Shown: positions 18,147-26,809, counted from the stretch's first letter. The stretch: DNA of 39,328 nt from Tissierellia bacterium (GCA_012520755.1 JAAYNS010000096.1:1-39328); one strand, 5' to 3'. Notes: generated by a model not told the origin, from the letters alone. Program-made: numbers and translations.

Positions 18147-18485
18147 ATGAATTGGGATTATCCTGAACTGTATTACAAAATCTATCCAAAATTATTAGAA
18201 TCTTTAGATGAACATTTAGGGCCTGACTGTTCTTTTGATAGCATATCAGAAGTAGAAGCTCAAATCATCGTTGATGATGTATATAAAAAACTAGCAAAAG
18301 AATGTCCAGAAATAAATACAGATCCCTTAGATAGAAGGAGAAAAGGCAGAAGTAATATTTCACAAACTTATTATGGGAGGAGCAGACTTGTTAGAGATTT
18401 AATATCGATTTTGTTGATTTCAGAGTTATTAAGAAGAAATAGAGGCAACAATATTTATCGAAATCCATATTTTTACCTTTATTAA
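18147..18485 (+). CDS. Small conserved-looking protein of unknown function
   Basis: 112 aa, acidic N-terminal half (YPKLLESLDEHLGPDCSFDS, VEAQIIVDDVYKKLAKECPEI), basic middle DRRRKGRSN and a hydrophobic helix LVRDLISILLISELLRRN near the C-terminus that could touch the membrane. The track start at 18132 overlaps the Shine-Dalgarno gggagg; ATG 18147 is correctly spaced (MNWDYPELYY). Followed at once by a terminator, so it ends its own transcript. No family recognised. Confidence 0.7.
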   Translation: MNWDYPELYYKIYPKLLESLDEHLGPDCSFDSISEVEAQIIVDDVYKKLAKECPEINTDPLDRRRKGRSNISQTYYGRSRLVRDLISILLISELLRRNRGNNIYRNPYFYLY

Positions 18486-18508
18486 TAGGCTTAGTAAGCC
18501 TATTTTTC
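18484..18508 (+). terminator. Terminator after the 112-aa gene
   Basis: AATAGGCTT-agt-AAGCCTATT followed by TTTT, overlapping the stop codon of the preceding gene. Confidence 0.88.
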
Positions 18509-18555
18509 TTATGATAAAATGTAAGCTATTGTAATTATATTGTAACTAATACTTA

Positions 18556-18586
18556 TTGTTGATATTATAATATATAGATATATAAT
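18556..18586 (+). promoter_or_regulatory. Possible promoter of the deacetylase gene
   Basis: TTGTTG (18556-18561) and TATAAT (18581-18586) with a long 19-nt spacer; TATATA two bases earlier would give 17 nt. Placed just before the Shine-Dalgarno aggaggg. Confidence 0.4.
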
Positions 18587-18606
18587 ACACCTAGGAGGGA
18601 CTTATA

Positions 18607-19512
18607 GTGAGAAATAAACAGAGGGTTAAAAAGAATAGACGAAGAATTGTTTTCTCTATAATAACAATTATTGTTTTTACTGCAATTGTATTTGGAAATT
18701 CAATAATAGATAATTATTTGCAAAAAAATACAGTGGAAGCAGTAAATATGGAAAAAACCCTGAACTTAATGTATAAAGAGAATCCTATAAATATAGAAAT
18801 AGATAAGGCAATTGAATCCTATGTAAAAGACAAAGCAGATATGTATCTAAGTGAACAGCGAGAAAAACAAGCAGCAGCGGAAGAAGAAAGAGTTGCGGAG
18901 GAAAATGGCAAAATTGCTTATCTAACATTTGATGATGGGCCTTCTTTGACAGTAACTCCTCAAATACTAGATATCTTAGATGAATATGATATAAAAGCCA
19001 CCTTCTTTCCTATTGGTTATATGGCTAAAAGACACCCGGGTATTCTGAAGATGACATATGACAAAGGACACAGCATAGGTAATCACACTTATTCTCACAA
19101 TTACGGTTATATTTATAGGAGTTCTAAAAATTTATTGAATGATTTGAAAAAAGCAGATGACCTGTATAATGAAATTCTTGGGAAAGACTTTAGTTCAAGA
19201 TTAATGAGATTTCCTGGGGGTTCCTTTGGCAAGGAACATTATATAAAGGCTGTAACAGAGGCAGGGTATTTGTACTTTGATTGGAATGCCTTAAATGGGG
19301 ATGCTGAGGGTTTAGATATTCCTAAAGAAAGACTTGTTTCCAGACTGAAACAAACTTCTAAAAACAAGGACGAGCTGATTGTGTTAATGCATGATACTGA
19401 TCAAAAGTCAACAACGGTAGATGCTCTAAGAGATATTATTGATTACTTGAAATCTGAAGGATACATTTTTAGAACATTAGATCATTATATTGAAGCAAAT
19501 TATGAAGAATAG
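18607..19512 (+). CDS. Polysaccharide deacetylase (NodB/CE4 family), probable peptidoglycan deacetylase
   Basis: Membrane-anchored, extracytoplasmic metal-dependent deacetylase of N-acetylated polysaccharide, most likely peptidoglycan GlcNAc. GTG start behind aggaggg. Basic N-terminus, one membrane helix (about residues 14-37), then a charged coiled-coil-like stalk (SEQREKQAAAEEERVAEENG), then the NodB domain from residue ~100: LTFDDGPS with the catalytic and metal aspartates, HSIGNHTYSH with the metal histidines, RFPGGSFG, and LMHDTD near the end. 301 aa, complete. It lies directly before a two-component system, but a promoter separates them, so co-regulation is only a suggestion. Confidence 0.92.
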   Translation: MRNKQRVKKNRRRIVFSIITIIVFTAIVFGNSIIDNYLQKNTVEAVNMEKTLNLMYKENPINIEIDKAIESYVKDKADMYLSEQREKQAAAEEERVAEENGKIAYLTFDDGPSLTVTPQILDILDEYDIKATFFPIGYMAKRHPGILKMTYDKGHSIGNHTYSHNYGYIYRSSKNLLNDLKKADDLYNEILGKDFSSRLMRFPGGSFGKEHYIKAVTEAGYLYFDWNALNGDAEGLDIPKERLVSRLKQTSKNKDELIVLMHDTDQKSTTVDALRDIIDYLKSEGYIFRTLDHYIEANYEE

Positions 19513-19541
19513 ATGACATTAGTAGTACAAAATGATATTAT
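19513..19541 (+). promoter_or_regulatory. Promoter of the two-component operon
   Basis: ATGACA (19513-19518), 17 nt, TATTAT (19536-19541): one mismatch in each box. The deduced start point falls at about 19548. Confidence 0.55.
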
Positions 19542-19545
19542 GATA

Positions 19546-19559
19546 ATGGTTAAAACCAT
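19546..19559. promoter_or_regulatory. Inverted repeat at the transcription start of the two-component operon
   Basis: ATGGTT-aa-AACCAT, perfect arms, placed over the predicted start point of the response-regulator gene. The position fits an operator for repression, possibly autoregulation. Confidence 0.35.
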
Positions 19560-19576
19560 AGATTGGAGTGAAGTAA

Positions 19577-20269
19577 GTGGCTAATACAGTATTAGTTGTT
19601 GAAGACGAAGAATCTATAAGAAAGTTTGTTAAAATTAACTTAGATAGGGCAGGATTTATAGTAGAAGAAGCCGCAACTGGGGAAGAAGCAATAGAAATTG
19701 CTAGAAGAGAAGAAATTGACATAGTTGTCTTAGACATTATGCTGCCAGGAATAGATGGCTTTCAAGTATGTAAGATATTAAGAAGCGAATTTCCAAGACT
19801 TGGTATTATCATGCTAACTGCTAAGAGTCAAGATATAGATAAAATAATGGGTTTGGAGTATGGAACAGATGACTATATGACTAAACCCTTTAATCCTATG
19901 GAATTAGTCTTAAGGGTAAAATCACTTTCAAGACGAATGGAAACTGACGATAATGAGTCTGAAGAGTTGATATACTATCCTCCATTTAAGGTGGATATTT
20001 ATTCTAGGAAGTTTTATAAAAACGATAAAGAAGTTGAATTAACACCTACAGAGTATTCAATTGCTAAGCTTTTTTTGGAGAACCCTGGAAAGGCATTTAA
20101 AAGGGATGAAATATTAAATATTGTGTGGGGTTATGATTTTATTGGAGATTCTAAGATAGTTGATGTTAATATAAGGAGATTAAGGTCAAAAATTGAGGAG
20201 GACCCTGGTAAGCCGTTCTATATAGAAACAGTTTGGGGGATTGGCTATAGGTGGAGAGATATAGATTAG
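19577..20269 (+). CDS. OmpR-family response regulator
   Basis: DNA-binding response regulator phosphorylated by the histidine kinase encoded nine bases downstream. Receiver domain residues 1-120 with acidic pocket VVEDEE, phospho-acceptor Asp53 (VVLDIMLPG), conserved threonine in IMLTAK and lysine in MTKPF. C-terminal winged helix from ~130 (VELTPTEYSIAKLFLENPG, DVNIRRLRSKIEEDP, ETVWGIGYRW). GTG start at 19577 behind ggag. 230 aa. Resembles PhoP/WalR/ResD-type regulators; the stimulus is unknown. Confidence 0.95.
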   Translation: MANTVLVVEDEESIRKFVKINLDRAGFIVEEAATGEEAIEIARREEIDIVVLDIMLPGIDGFQVCKILRSEFPRLGIIMLTAKSQDIDKIMGLEYGTDDYMTKPFNPMELVLRVKSLSRRMETDDNESEELIYYPPFKVDIYSRKFYKNDKEVELTPTEYSIAKLFLENPGKAFKRDEILNIVWGYDFIGDSKIVDVNIRRLRSKIEEDPGKPFYIETVWGIGYRWRDID

Positions 20270-20278
20270 GAGACTAAT

Positions 20279-21679
20279 ATGAAGAAAAGTATTAAAAACA
20301 GATTAGTAGGAAACTTTATGTTAATTATACTGATTACAGTAGTAATACTGGAGATAATGCTGATTAACGGAATTAAAGAATATTATTATAATAATCTAGA
20401 AACTATTATGACTAATCAGATTGAATTCTCAACTGACTTTTATTCTAGATACTTTTCTTCAAGCTCTATTGAAGATATAATCATTGATGATATTGATGTT
20501 TTTTGGCAGCATACTGATGCCCAAGTACAAATATTGACCTTAGACGGAAAACTCTTAATGGATTCTTTAGGAATAAGAAATGAAGAAAATTTGATTTACC
20601 CGGATATTGAATCTGCTATGGAAAACATGAAAGGAACCTGGACAGGTTATGTACCATATGATGATGAATCAGTAATGGCAGTATCTATGCCTCTAAAATA
20701 TCAAGGAACTCCAATAGGTATAATTAGATTTATTTCTTCTCTTGAGCAAACAAACAATAATATTTTTCAAATCAGCAGATTTTTAATTTTGATGGGGATT
20801 ATTGTTGTTTTATTTTCAGGACTTGTTAGTTTGTTTCTTGCTAATTCAATTGTAAAACCATTGGCAGAGGTTACTGCGGCAGCTGAAAAGATGGCTGATG
20901 GACAATTCAAAACTAGAAGCAGAGTAACTTTAAATGACGAAATTGGAAGATTATCAAATACACTTAACTATATGGCTGATGAAATATTAAAAAAGGAACA
21001 ATTGAAAAATGATTTTATTTCTTCTATTTCCCATGAACTGCGTACACCTTTAACATCCATAAAAGGTTGGGCTGTAACCCTAAAAGATTTAGAGGACCCT
21101 GATAGAAAATTATTAGAAGATGGTTTGGAAATAATTGAAAATGAAAGTGATAGATTAACTCTTATGGTTGAAGAATTATTAGATTTTTCGAGATTTACTT
21201 CTGGTAGAGTACAACTTGAAAAGGATTGCTTTAATATAAAAGATACTATTAGTATTATTGCAAAGCAATTAAAACCTAGAGCTAAAGATAACAAGATAAC
21301 ATTTACTGTTAGTATGGACGATGATTTAGAAAACTATATTGGAGATGAGAATAGAGTAAAACAAGTATTATTAAACATATTAGACAATGCCTTAAAATTT
21401 ACTGGAGAAGGTGGAAAGGTGTCTTTAATTACATATAGAGATGACAAAAATATTGTGATTGAAGTAAATGATACTGGAATTGGTATTCCAAAAAATGATC
21501 TACCTAATGTAAAACAGAAGTTTTACAAAGGGAAGAATAGTAATTCTCACACAGGGTTAGGTTTATCTATCTCTGATGAAATTGTAAGGCTTCATGGTGG
21601 AAGCTTAGATATAGATTCAAAGGAAGGAAAAGGCACAAAAGTAGTAGTAAAACTTCCTTTAGAGGAGGTTGTTCTATGA
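20279..21679 (+). CDS. Membrane sensor histidine kinase
   Basis: Sensor partner of the preceding regulator. First helix about residues 10-30, extracytoplasmic PAS-like sensor (~35-160; VQILTLDGKLLMDSLG, MAVSMPLKYQGTPIGII), second helix ~165-190, HAMP (IVKPLAEVTAAAEKMADGQF), H-box SISHELRTPL (His ~251), N-box QVLLNILDNALKF, G1 VNDTGIGIP, and GLGLSISDEIVRLHGG. 466 aa, PhoR/ResE-like architecture. ATG 20279 follows aggag. Its stop overlaps the lipoprotein start (ATGA), implying coupled synthesis of sensor and lipoprotein. Confidence 0.95.
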   Translation: MKKSIKNRLVGNFMLIILITVVILEIMLINGIKEYYYNNLETIMTNQIEFSTDFYSRYFSSSSIEDIIIDDIDVFWQHTDAQVQILTLDGKLLMDSLGIRNEENLIYPDIESAMENMKGTWTGYVPYDDESVMAVSMPLKYQGTPIGIIRFISSLEQTNNNIFQISRFLILMGIIVVLFSGLVSLFLANSIVKPLAEVTAAAEKMADGQFKTRSRVTLNDEIGRLSNTLNYMADEILKKEQLKNDFISSISHELRTPLTSIKGWAVTLKDLEDPDRKLLEDGLEIIENESDRLTLMVEELLDFSRFTSGRVQLEKDCFNIKDTISIIAKQLKPRAKDNKITFTVSMDDDLENYIGDENRVKQVLLNILDNALKFTGEGGKVSLITYRDDKNIVIEVNDTGIGIPKNDLPNVKQKFYKGKNSNSHTGLGLSISDEIVRLHGGSLDIDSKEGKGTKVVVKLPLEEVVL

Positions 21680-23181
21680 AAAAGCTAATACTGATTGCTA
21701 TACTAATTGTTTGTTTATTTTTATTAAGTTCATGTGAGATGGTTTCAGGCAATATAGAGGAAAACATAATTTCTCCTGAGAATAAATTTCCTCCTGTTTT
21801 AGGTAAATGGGTTATAGCGGAAGAATTGGAAGAAAAGCAAATTGCTTTAAAAAATGATGTGAACTCTAACATAGGAAAAGAAGCACTATTTCATAAGGAT
21901 GCAGTAGTTATAGGGGAGCATTTTACAACAAAGCCTTCTTTTAAGATAAAATATGTTAATGCACGTGATTACTTGTTATATAAATATAAAACTTTTCCAG
22001 GAAGCATAGGTGTTGAACAAGAAGAAATTGAAGTTATTACCTTATTAAATGATGATAAATTCTTCTATGAATTATTAAGAATCGATAAGGATACTATGAT
22101 TATAAATATTGAGGATAAATTTTATAGTATGGAAAAATCAGTTGAAGAAGTAAGCTTGGAAGAGATTAAAAGATATATTAATGTCGAAAGAACTAAGCTA
22201 AGAACCTTAGGAGAAGTTGAAGAAGAGAGTCTAGTGACAGGTATTTTACTTGGTGTGAAAACTCCATTTTATGATGAAAGCAATCAAAGGAATAGTTGGA
22301 AGTATAAGACCATTTGGATAAACAGTGAAAATCGAAAAATAGCTAGTATATATGAATTAGATGATTTACTCTTACCAAGGAAGAATGGTTTTTGGATAAT
22401 TGATGTGAAGAAAGATAAGGCTGGAAACTCTATTGATGGTGAAATAACTGCAACTCCACAATTCAGATTACCTGAGGAGAGTCCTTTAGATGGTGGCCTT
22501 AACTTAATTATGGAGCAATCCCTAAGTAGTCAAGATAGATATTCATCATCAGTAATTAGTAATATTTTATTTGTAGGAAATGATTATATATCGGTTGAAA
22601 ATATTGATTTAAACAGAGATTCAAGAAGAAGTTTACAGATTTATGCCATTGATAATATTGAAGAAAGAAAACCAATGACCTTATCTAATCTAATAGGTGA
22701 AAGTGGCAAAGAGATTTTTAATGAAGGGGCTAGAACTGTAATTCCAGCAGACTCTAGTGTCTTTCCTAATGAAACTAATATTGGCTTAAAAAGAAGGAAT
22801 GGATATTGGATATTTTATGGACGTGTTAATTACAAGGAAAATGAGGAAGAACTATATAAAGATTTCAATATAAAGGCTATTCCACCTAAGGAAATGGTTA
22901 GTTATGATGAGATTATAATTCCTTGGGATGCTATTAAACTAGCAATTCCTGATGCTGTAGATATATTTTCGTCACCAAATGATGAGTTTATTATTGTAAT
23001 TACTAGTTCCCATATGATAATTTATAGTATAGTTGATGGAGCTATTATAAATAATCCAGTTGCAAAAGTTAAAATTCCATATGGTTCATCAGTTATAATG
23101 TCAGAATGGGCATCTGGGCGATTTGTAAGCTTATGGGAGAATGTGGTAATTAAAAATGGTGGAGTTGAATTAGAATATTAA
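21676..23181 (+). CDS. Lipoprotein of unknown function, coupled to the sensor kinase
   Basis: 501 aa, signal peptide with lipobox LLSSC (Cys20), so anchored outside the cytoplasmic membrane. No family recognised. Two related segments occur: LLPRKNGFWIIDV (~235) and LKRRNGYWIFYGRV (~375), each followed by a strand-rich stretch containing ATPQF or KAIPP; an earlier PPVLGKWVIAEE may be a third copy. The C-terminal 70 residues (DEFIIVITSSHMIIYSIVDG) look like beta strands. ATG overlaps the histidine kinase stop by four bases, strongly suggesting that it works with that sensor, for example as a co-sensor or target. That role is inferred. Confidence 0.8.
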   Translation: MKKLILIAILIVCLFLLSSCEMVSGNIEENIISPENKFPPVLGKWVIAEELEEKQIALKNDVNSNIGKEALFHKDAVVIGEHFTTKPSFKIKYVNARDYLLYKYKTFPGSIGVEQEEIEVITLLNDDKFFYELLRIDKDTMIINIEDKFYSMEKSVEEVSLEEIKRYINVERTKLRTLGEVEEESLVTGILLGVKTPFYDESNQRNSWKYKTIWINSENRKIASIYELDDLLLPRKNGFWIIDVKKDKAGNSIDGEITATPQFRLPEESPLDGGLNLIMEQSLSSQDRYSSSVISNILFVGNDYISVENIDLNRDSRRSLQIYAIDNIEERKPMTLSNLIGESGKEIFNEGARTVIPADSSVFPNETNIGLKRRNGYWIFYGRVNYKENEEELYKDFNIKAIPPKEMVSYDEIIIPWDAIKLAIPDAVDIFSSPNDEFIIVITSSHMIIYSIVDGAIINNPVAKVKIPYGSSVIMSEWASGRFVSLWENVVIKNGGVELEY

Positions 23182-23215
23182 GCTATAGTATTGGACTAGA
23201 ATGGAGTTGAAAAAC

Positions 23216-23548
23216 ATGGATGAGTTACTCAAATATTTAGCTAATGGTAAAATAGTAGTTTATGTTTCATTAGCATGTATTGCGATAACAACAGTGATGC
23301 ATTTGATTTTTAGAAAGATTAGGTTTGTTAAGTATATACCAGGTTTTGTTTTTGTTTTGGTAGGCATATTTAATCTTTCATTGGCTTTTAGTTCTCTAGG
23401 CCAAACTATAAGTTTAAACTATTTTTCTTTATCTGTAGTTTTACTTGTAGGGGGACTTGTTGGAATGTTAAGTGCTTTAATAATAGGAGTCTATAATAAA
23501 CCAAAAAAAACTAAAAAGAAAGGTAAAGAAAATGTTAAGGAAAACTAA
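23216..23548 (+). CDS. Small membrane protein, three predicted helices
   Basis: 110 aa, helices around residues 12-30, 38-58 and 64-90, ending in a lysine-rich tail (KPKKTKKKGKENVKEN) on the cytoplasmic side by the positive-inside rule. The track start at 23201 has no ribosome site; ATG 23216 is preceded by ggag at 23203-23206. It follows the lipoprotein gene by 34 nt without a terminator, so it is likely the last gene of the two-component operon. Function unknown. Confidence 0.75.
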   Translation: MDELLKYLANGKIVVYVSLACIAITTVMHLIFRKIRFVKYIPGFVFVLVGIFNLSLAFSSLGQTISLNYFSLSVVLLVGGLVGMLSALIIGVYNKPKKTKKKGKENVKEN

Positions 23549-23572
23549 TACATGTACCATGTATTAGTTTTC
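23540..23572. terminator. Bidirectional terminator between the small membrane protein gene and glpP
   Basis: Perfect 15-bp stem GAAAACTAATACATG / CATGTATTAGTTTTC with a 3-nt loop; it covers the stop codons of both convergent genes. Confidence 0.88.
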
Positions 23573-24111
23573 GTTGATGATATTCCAAAAGCTCCCGATG
23601 CAAGGGCAAGCTCAATATCTTTTTTATCTTCTATAAGGCCACTGGCAATTATGGGGAACTTCGTTTTTTCGTATACCCTCTTAATTATTTTCGGCATAAT
23701 ACCTGGGCATATATTTATCATATTTGGTCTAAAGAGTTTAATCGAATTTAGACTTTCATTTAACTCCTCAGAATTATGTATAGGTATTCTTTGAATAGTA
23801 AATATACCCATATCCTTACATTGTTTTACGAGATTAGGTTTTTTTGTAATTATACCGTCTAGCTCAATGTTTTTTATGATATATTCTAGTCCCCAAGTGT
23901 CCTTAGAGAAGCCATCAATAGAATCAACTAAAATATAAAAGCCTTTATTTTTCATTTTGACTCTTTGTGAAAGCTCTTTCAAATTAAATATATTGCCTGA
24001 CAATAAAAATATATTTTCACATGGAGAATCAAGGGCTAGTTCCAGCTTATCCAATTCTTTTATTGCTGCAATAACAGGCATATTACTTAAACTCTCTATT
24101 AATGAATTCAT
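23545..24111 (-). CDS. glpP: Glycerol-3-phosphate responsive antiterminator GlpP
   Basis: RNA-binding antiterminator that, with glycerol-3-phosphate, lets transcription proceed through leader terminators of glp operons. 188 aa TIM-barrel-like protein with family hallmarks: PVIAAIKELDKLELALDS, NIFLLSGNIFNL, YILVDSIDGFSKD, LDGIITKKPNLVKQCKDMGIFTIQR (read as separate segments), PNMINICPGIMPKII and FPIIASGLIEDKKDIELALASGAFGISS. ATG 24111 behind aaaggtgag. Third gene of recX - GIY-YIG - glpP on the minus strand. No glycerol gene is in the window, so it must act in trans. Confidence 0.88.
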   Translation of the reverse strand: MNSLIESLSNMPVIAAIKELDKLELALDSPCENIFLLSGNIFNLKELSQRVKMKNKGFYILVDSIDGFSKDTWGLEYIIKNIELDGIITKKPNLVKQCKDMGIFTIQRIPIHNSEELNESLNSIKLFRPNMINICPGIMPKIIKRVYEKTKFPIIASGLIEDKKDIELALASGAFGISSTKTNTWYMY

Positions 24112-24114
24112 AAT

Positions 24115-24357
24115 TCACTCACCTTTTATTAGTTTCAATTTTTCTTGTCTAGTTAATTGCTTTATTTTGTATTCTCTTCTGCATGCATCAGCTTTATTGT
24201 CGTACTCTTCATAGTAACAGAGAGTTACGGGGAGTCTACCCCTAGTGTATTTACTAGCTTTTCCTCTGTTATGTTTTATTATCCTCTCTTCTATTGAATT
24301 AGTGTATCCAGTATATAAAGTATTGTCACTACACTTTACTATATAAACATAATGCAT
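24115..24357 (-). CDS. GIY-YIG domain protein (UPF0213/YhbQ-like)
   Basis: Single-domain GIY-YIG nuclease-fold protein of 80 aa. HYVYIVKCSDNTLYTGYTNSIEERIIKHN contains the YVYIV...LYTGYT core with the conserved arginine; then GKASKYTRGRLPVTLCYYEEY and the downstream glutamate in RREYKIKQLTRQEKLKLI. The cellular role of the family is not settled; DNA repair or damage response is suspected. ATG 24357 behind ggtgat; six bases after recX and three bases before glpP, so tightly co-transcribed. Confidence 0.92.
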   Translation of the reverse strand: MHYVYIVKCSDNTLYTGYTNSIEERIIKHNRGKASKYTRGRLPVTLCYYEEYDNKADACRREYKIKQLTRQEKLKLIKGE

Positions 24358-24363
24358 TATATA

Positions 24364-24984
24364 TCACCAATTTCCCAATAAGTTATCTAATATTTTAGTA
24401 ATTGTTTCATAGGAATAACCTTTTCTCTGTAAAAATCCACCTAATTTCCTATAGACGGCATGTTTATCCTCTTTTCTGTAGGATTTAAGTTTTTTTATAG
24501 ACAATTCATAAGCTACTCTATATTCTTCTTCTGAATCAGTATTAAGTGTTAATTCTATAATTTCTTTAGAAATTCCCTTTTTAATAAGTTCATATTTAAT
24601 CCTATTTGAACCATATTTATTAATATTCTGCTTATCTCTAATAAAAGATTTTGCATATTCTAAGTCATCAATATATTTGTTTTCTTTTAGGAAATCTAAT
24701 GTGTTATCGATAAAGTCTTCATCAAAGCCTTTCTTTTTAAGTGCATCATACATTCCTTTTTCTGTTTTGCGATTATAGGATAATAGTTTAAGGGCATAAT
24801 TAGTGGTTTTCATTTGTTCTTCAGATTTTAATATGTTTTCTATGAAATCTTTTTCAATACAATCATCTATAGTCAGGTCAAACTTATATTTTAGTTCTTC
24901 TGATATTCCAAATGCAAATTCACCATCAATATATATATTATACCTTTTTTTGTTCTTTTGTAATTCAATATTAGTAATTTTCAC
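24364..24984 (-). CDS. recX: Regulatory protein RecX
   Basis: Modulator of RecA filaments. 206 aa from the GTG at 24984, which follows gaggtgg; the track's TTG 24996 overlaps that ribosome site. Tandem three-helix repeats are visible: YALKLLSYNRKTEKGMYDALKKKGF, then FLKENKYIDDLEYAKSFIRDK, YGSNRIKYELIKKGI and YRKLGGFLQRKGYSYETITKIL. Heads the minus-strand operon and is divergent from the FHA gene. Length and repeat order fit Firmicute RecX. Confidence 0.88.
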   Translation of the reverse strand: MKITNIELQKNKKRYNIYIDGEFAFGISEELKYKFDLTIDDCIEKDFIENILKSEEQMKTTNYALKLLSYNRKTEKGMYDALKKKGFDEDFIDNTLDFLKENKYIDDLEYAKSFIRDKQNINKYGSNRIKYELIKKGISKEIIELTLNTDSEEEYRVAYELSIKKLKSYRKEDKHAVYRKLGGFLQRKGYSYETITKILDNLLGNW

Positions 24985-25129
24985 GATCCACCTCAAACAC
25001 TATGATTATTAAATTCATACTTATATACTATCAGATTGGATTTGAAATATGAATAGGGTATTAAAACAATTCCAATTGTAAAAACTTTATGATAAAATAG
25101 TTATCACAGAATTGAAGGAGGAAATTGGG

Positions 25130-25561
25130 ATGTATAACTTGATATCAATTCTTTTTAAGTATGTTTTTATTATAATAATATATTTGTTTATATTCTCTAT
25201 AATAAGACTAATTTATCTTGATATAAAAAGCATTAGCCCTGTAGCATTGGAAGCTAGTGCTTACTTAAAATTAATAAACAGAAGAGATTCTATTCCTTAT
25301 AAAATAGAGGAGTACTATTCTATTGATGGAGAACTAATTATAGGAAGGCGTTCAGATAATGATGTATATTTAAATGATCCATTTGTGTCTAAAAAGCATT
25401 TAAAAATAGTAGAAGATGAAGGAGAATACTATTTAGAGGATTTAGATAGTGCAAACGGTACTTTTATTAATAAAGAAAAAGTTGAGGATGTTGTAAAATT
25501 ATCCAATGGGGACATAATTAGAGTAGGCAGTATTGAATTTTTGTTTGTAGATAGAGGATAG
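25130..25561 (+). CDS. FHA domain protein with N-terminal membrane anchor
   Basis: 143 aa: one hydrophobic helix near the N-terminus (about residues 5-27), a linker, and a C-terminal forkhead-associated domain that binds phosphothreonine peptides (IIGRRSDNDVYLNDPFVSKKH, then LEDLDSANGTFINKEKV with the conserved SxxH and NG). The track uses TTG 25112; ATG 25130, eight bases after aaggagg, is preferred (MYNLISILFKYVF). Nine bases before a SEDS gene and then a PBP gene, so it probably recruits or regulates that wall-synthesis pair in response to Ser/Thr phosphorylation. The role is inferred from context. Confidence 0.9.
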   Translation: MYNLISILFKYVFIIIIYLFIFSIIRLIYLDIKSISPVALEASAYLKLINRRDSIPYKIEEYYSIDGELIIGRRSDNDVYLNDPFVSKKHLKIVEDEGEYYLEDLDSANGTFINKEKVEDVVKLSNGDIIRVGSIEFLFVDRG

Positions 25562-25570
25562 GAGAGGGTC

Positions 25571-26809
25571 ATGTTTAATAATGTAAGTAATAAGACTCCA
25601 AGAAATTTGCTTTTTATATTTGAAGTTTTAACCTTGTTTTTATTACTAGTAAATCAATGGGATAATATAGAAAAAACAGTTTACTATATTTGGATAGCCT
25701 TAATTTTAGTAATATATATATCAAATTATATTCTTAATAGGATATCAAATGGGGATAATTATATATTTCTACTTGTTACAATGCTTATGTCTATCGGAAT
25801 AATTATGATTTATAGGATAGATTCTAACCTAGGATTTAAACAATTATTATGGTTCATAGTAGCTATAATAGCTTTTTACTTTACATATTTTTTAATGAAG
25901 TATATAAGGGGATGGAAGAATTGGGGAAAGCTATATATTATTCTTTCTTATATACTTTTTTTATTAACTTTTTTATTGGGAACTAGAAAATATGGCGCTA
26001 TAAATTGGATATCTATAGGAGGTTTTAGTTTTCAGCTTGCTGAAATAACGAAGCTTCTATTAATCTTTATTTTAGCTTCTTATTATAGTAAACCTGACAT
26101 GTTTAAAGATAATAAATATTCGGATTATATTGTAATGGCTATAGTTTACTCATTTATAGGATTGTTGTTTTTACAGAGAGATTTGGGAACGGCAGTTATT
26201 TTTTTTGGTATATATGCAGTTATTCAGTTTATATACGAAGGAAAGAGGAAGAATATATTATACAATATTGGACTGTTCGCAGTTGGTGGAACAATAGGTT
26301 ATGCGTTATTTGATCATGTTAAAATTAGAGTACAAACTTGGATAAATCCATGGCTGTATATAGATAATAAAGGGTATCAGATTACACAATCCTTATTTGC
26401 TATTGCTGAAGGTGGTTTTTTTGGATCTGGTATTGGCCTTGGGTATCCTGAATATATTCCATTAGCTTATACAGATTTTATATTCTCTGCCATTTGTGAA
26501 GAGATGGGTGCATTTACGGGAATTGGCATTATTATGTTATTTATGATATTGGTTTACAGAGGTTTAAAAATTGCATTAAATCAAAACGATAAATTCTTTA
26601 GAATTTTAGCTATTGGTGTTAGTACATTATTTGGAATTCAATCAATAATTATTATTGGTGGAGTTATTAAGGTATTGCCCTTGACTGGTATCACATTACC
26701 TTTCGTTTCTTATGGAGGCAGCTCTATTTTATCTAGTTTTATCGCTTTAGGGATCCTTCAAATATCTTCTGAGGATATGGGCTTTAAGGAGGAAGAATAT
26801 AGTGAATGA
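25571..26809 (+). CDS. FtsW/RodA/SpoVE family (SEDS) peptidoglycan glycosyltransferase
   Basis: Polytopic membrane protein that polymerises lipid II. 412 aa with about ten hydrophobic helices. SEDS motifs: ISIGGFSFQLAEITKLLLI, LFLQRDLGTAVIFF, INPW...GYQITQSLFAIAEGGFFGSGIGLG, DFIFSAICEEMG, and LPLTGITLPFVSYGGSS near the end, with the last two blocks characteristic of the family. ATG 25571 behind ggagaggg. Overlaps the PBP start by eight bases, so the glycosyltransferase and its cognate transpeptidase are made together. Whether it serves division, elongation or sporulation cannot be told. Confidence 0.93.
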   Translation: MFNNVSNKTPRNLLFIFEVLTLFLLLVNQWDNIEKTVYYIWIALILVIYISNYILNRISNGDNYIFLLVTMLMSIGIIMIYRIDSNLGFKQLLWFIVAIIAFYFTYFLMKYIRGWKNWGKLYIILSYILFLLTFLLGTRKYGAINWISIGGFSFQLAEITKLLLIFILASYYSKPDMFKDNKYSDYIVMAIVYSFIGLLFLQRDLGTAVIFFGIYAVIQFIYEGKRKNILYNIGLFAVGGTIGYALFDHVKIRVQTWINPWLYIDNKGYQITQSLFAIAEGGFFGSGIGLGYPEYIPLAYTDFIFSAICEEMGAFTGIGIIMLFMILVYRGLKIALNQNDKFFRILAIGVSTLFGIQSIIIIGGVIKVLPLTGITLPFVSYGGSSILSSFIALGILQISSEDMGFKEEEYSE

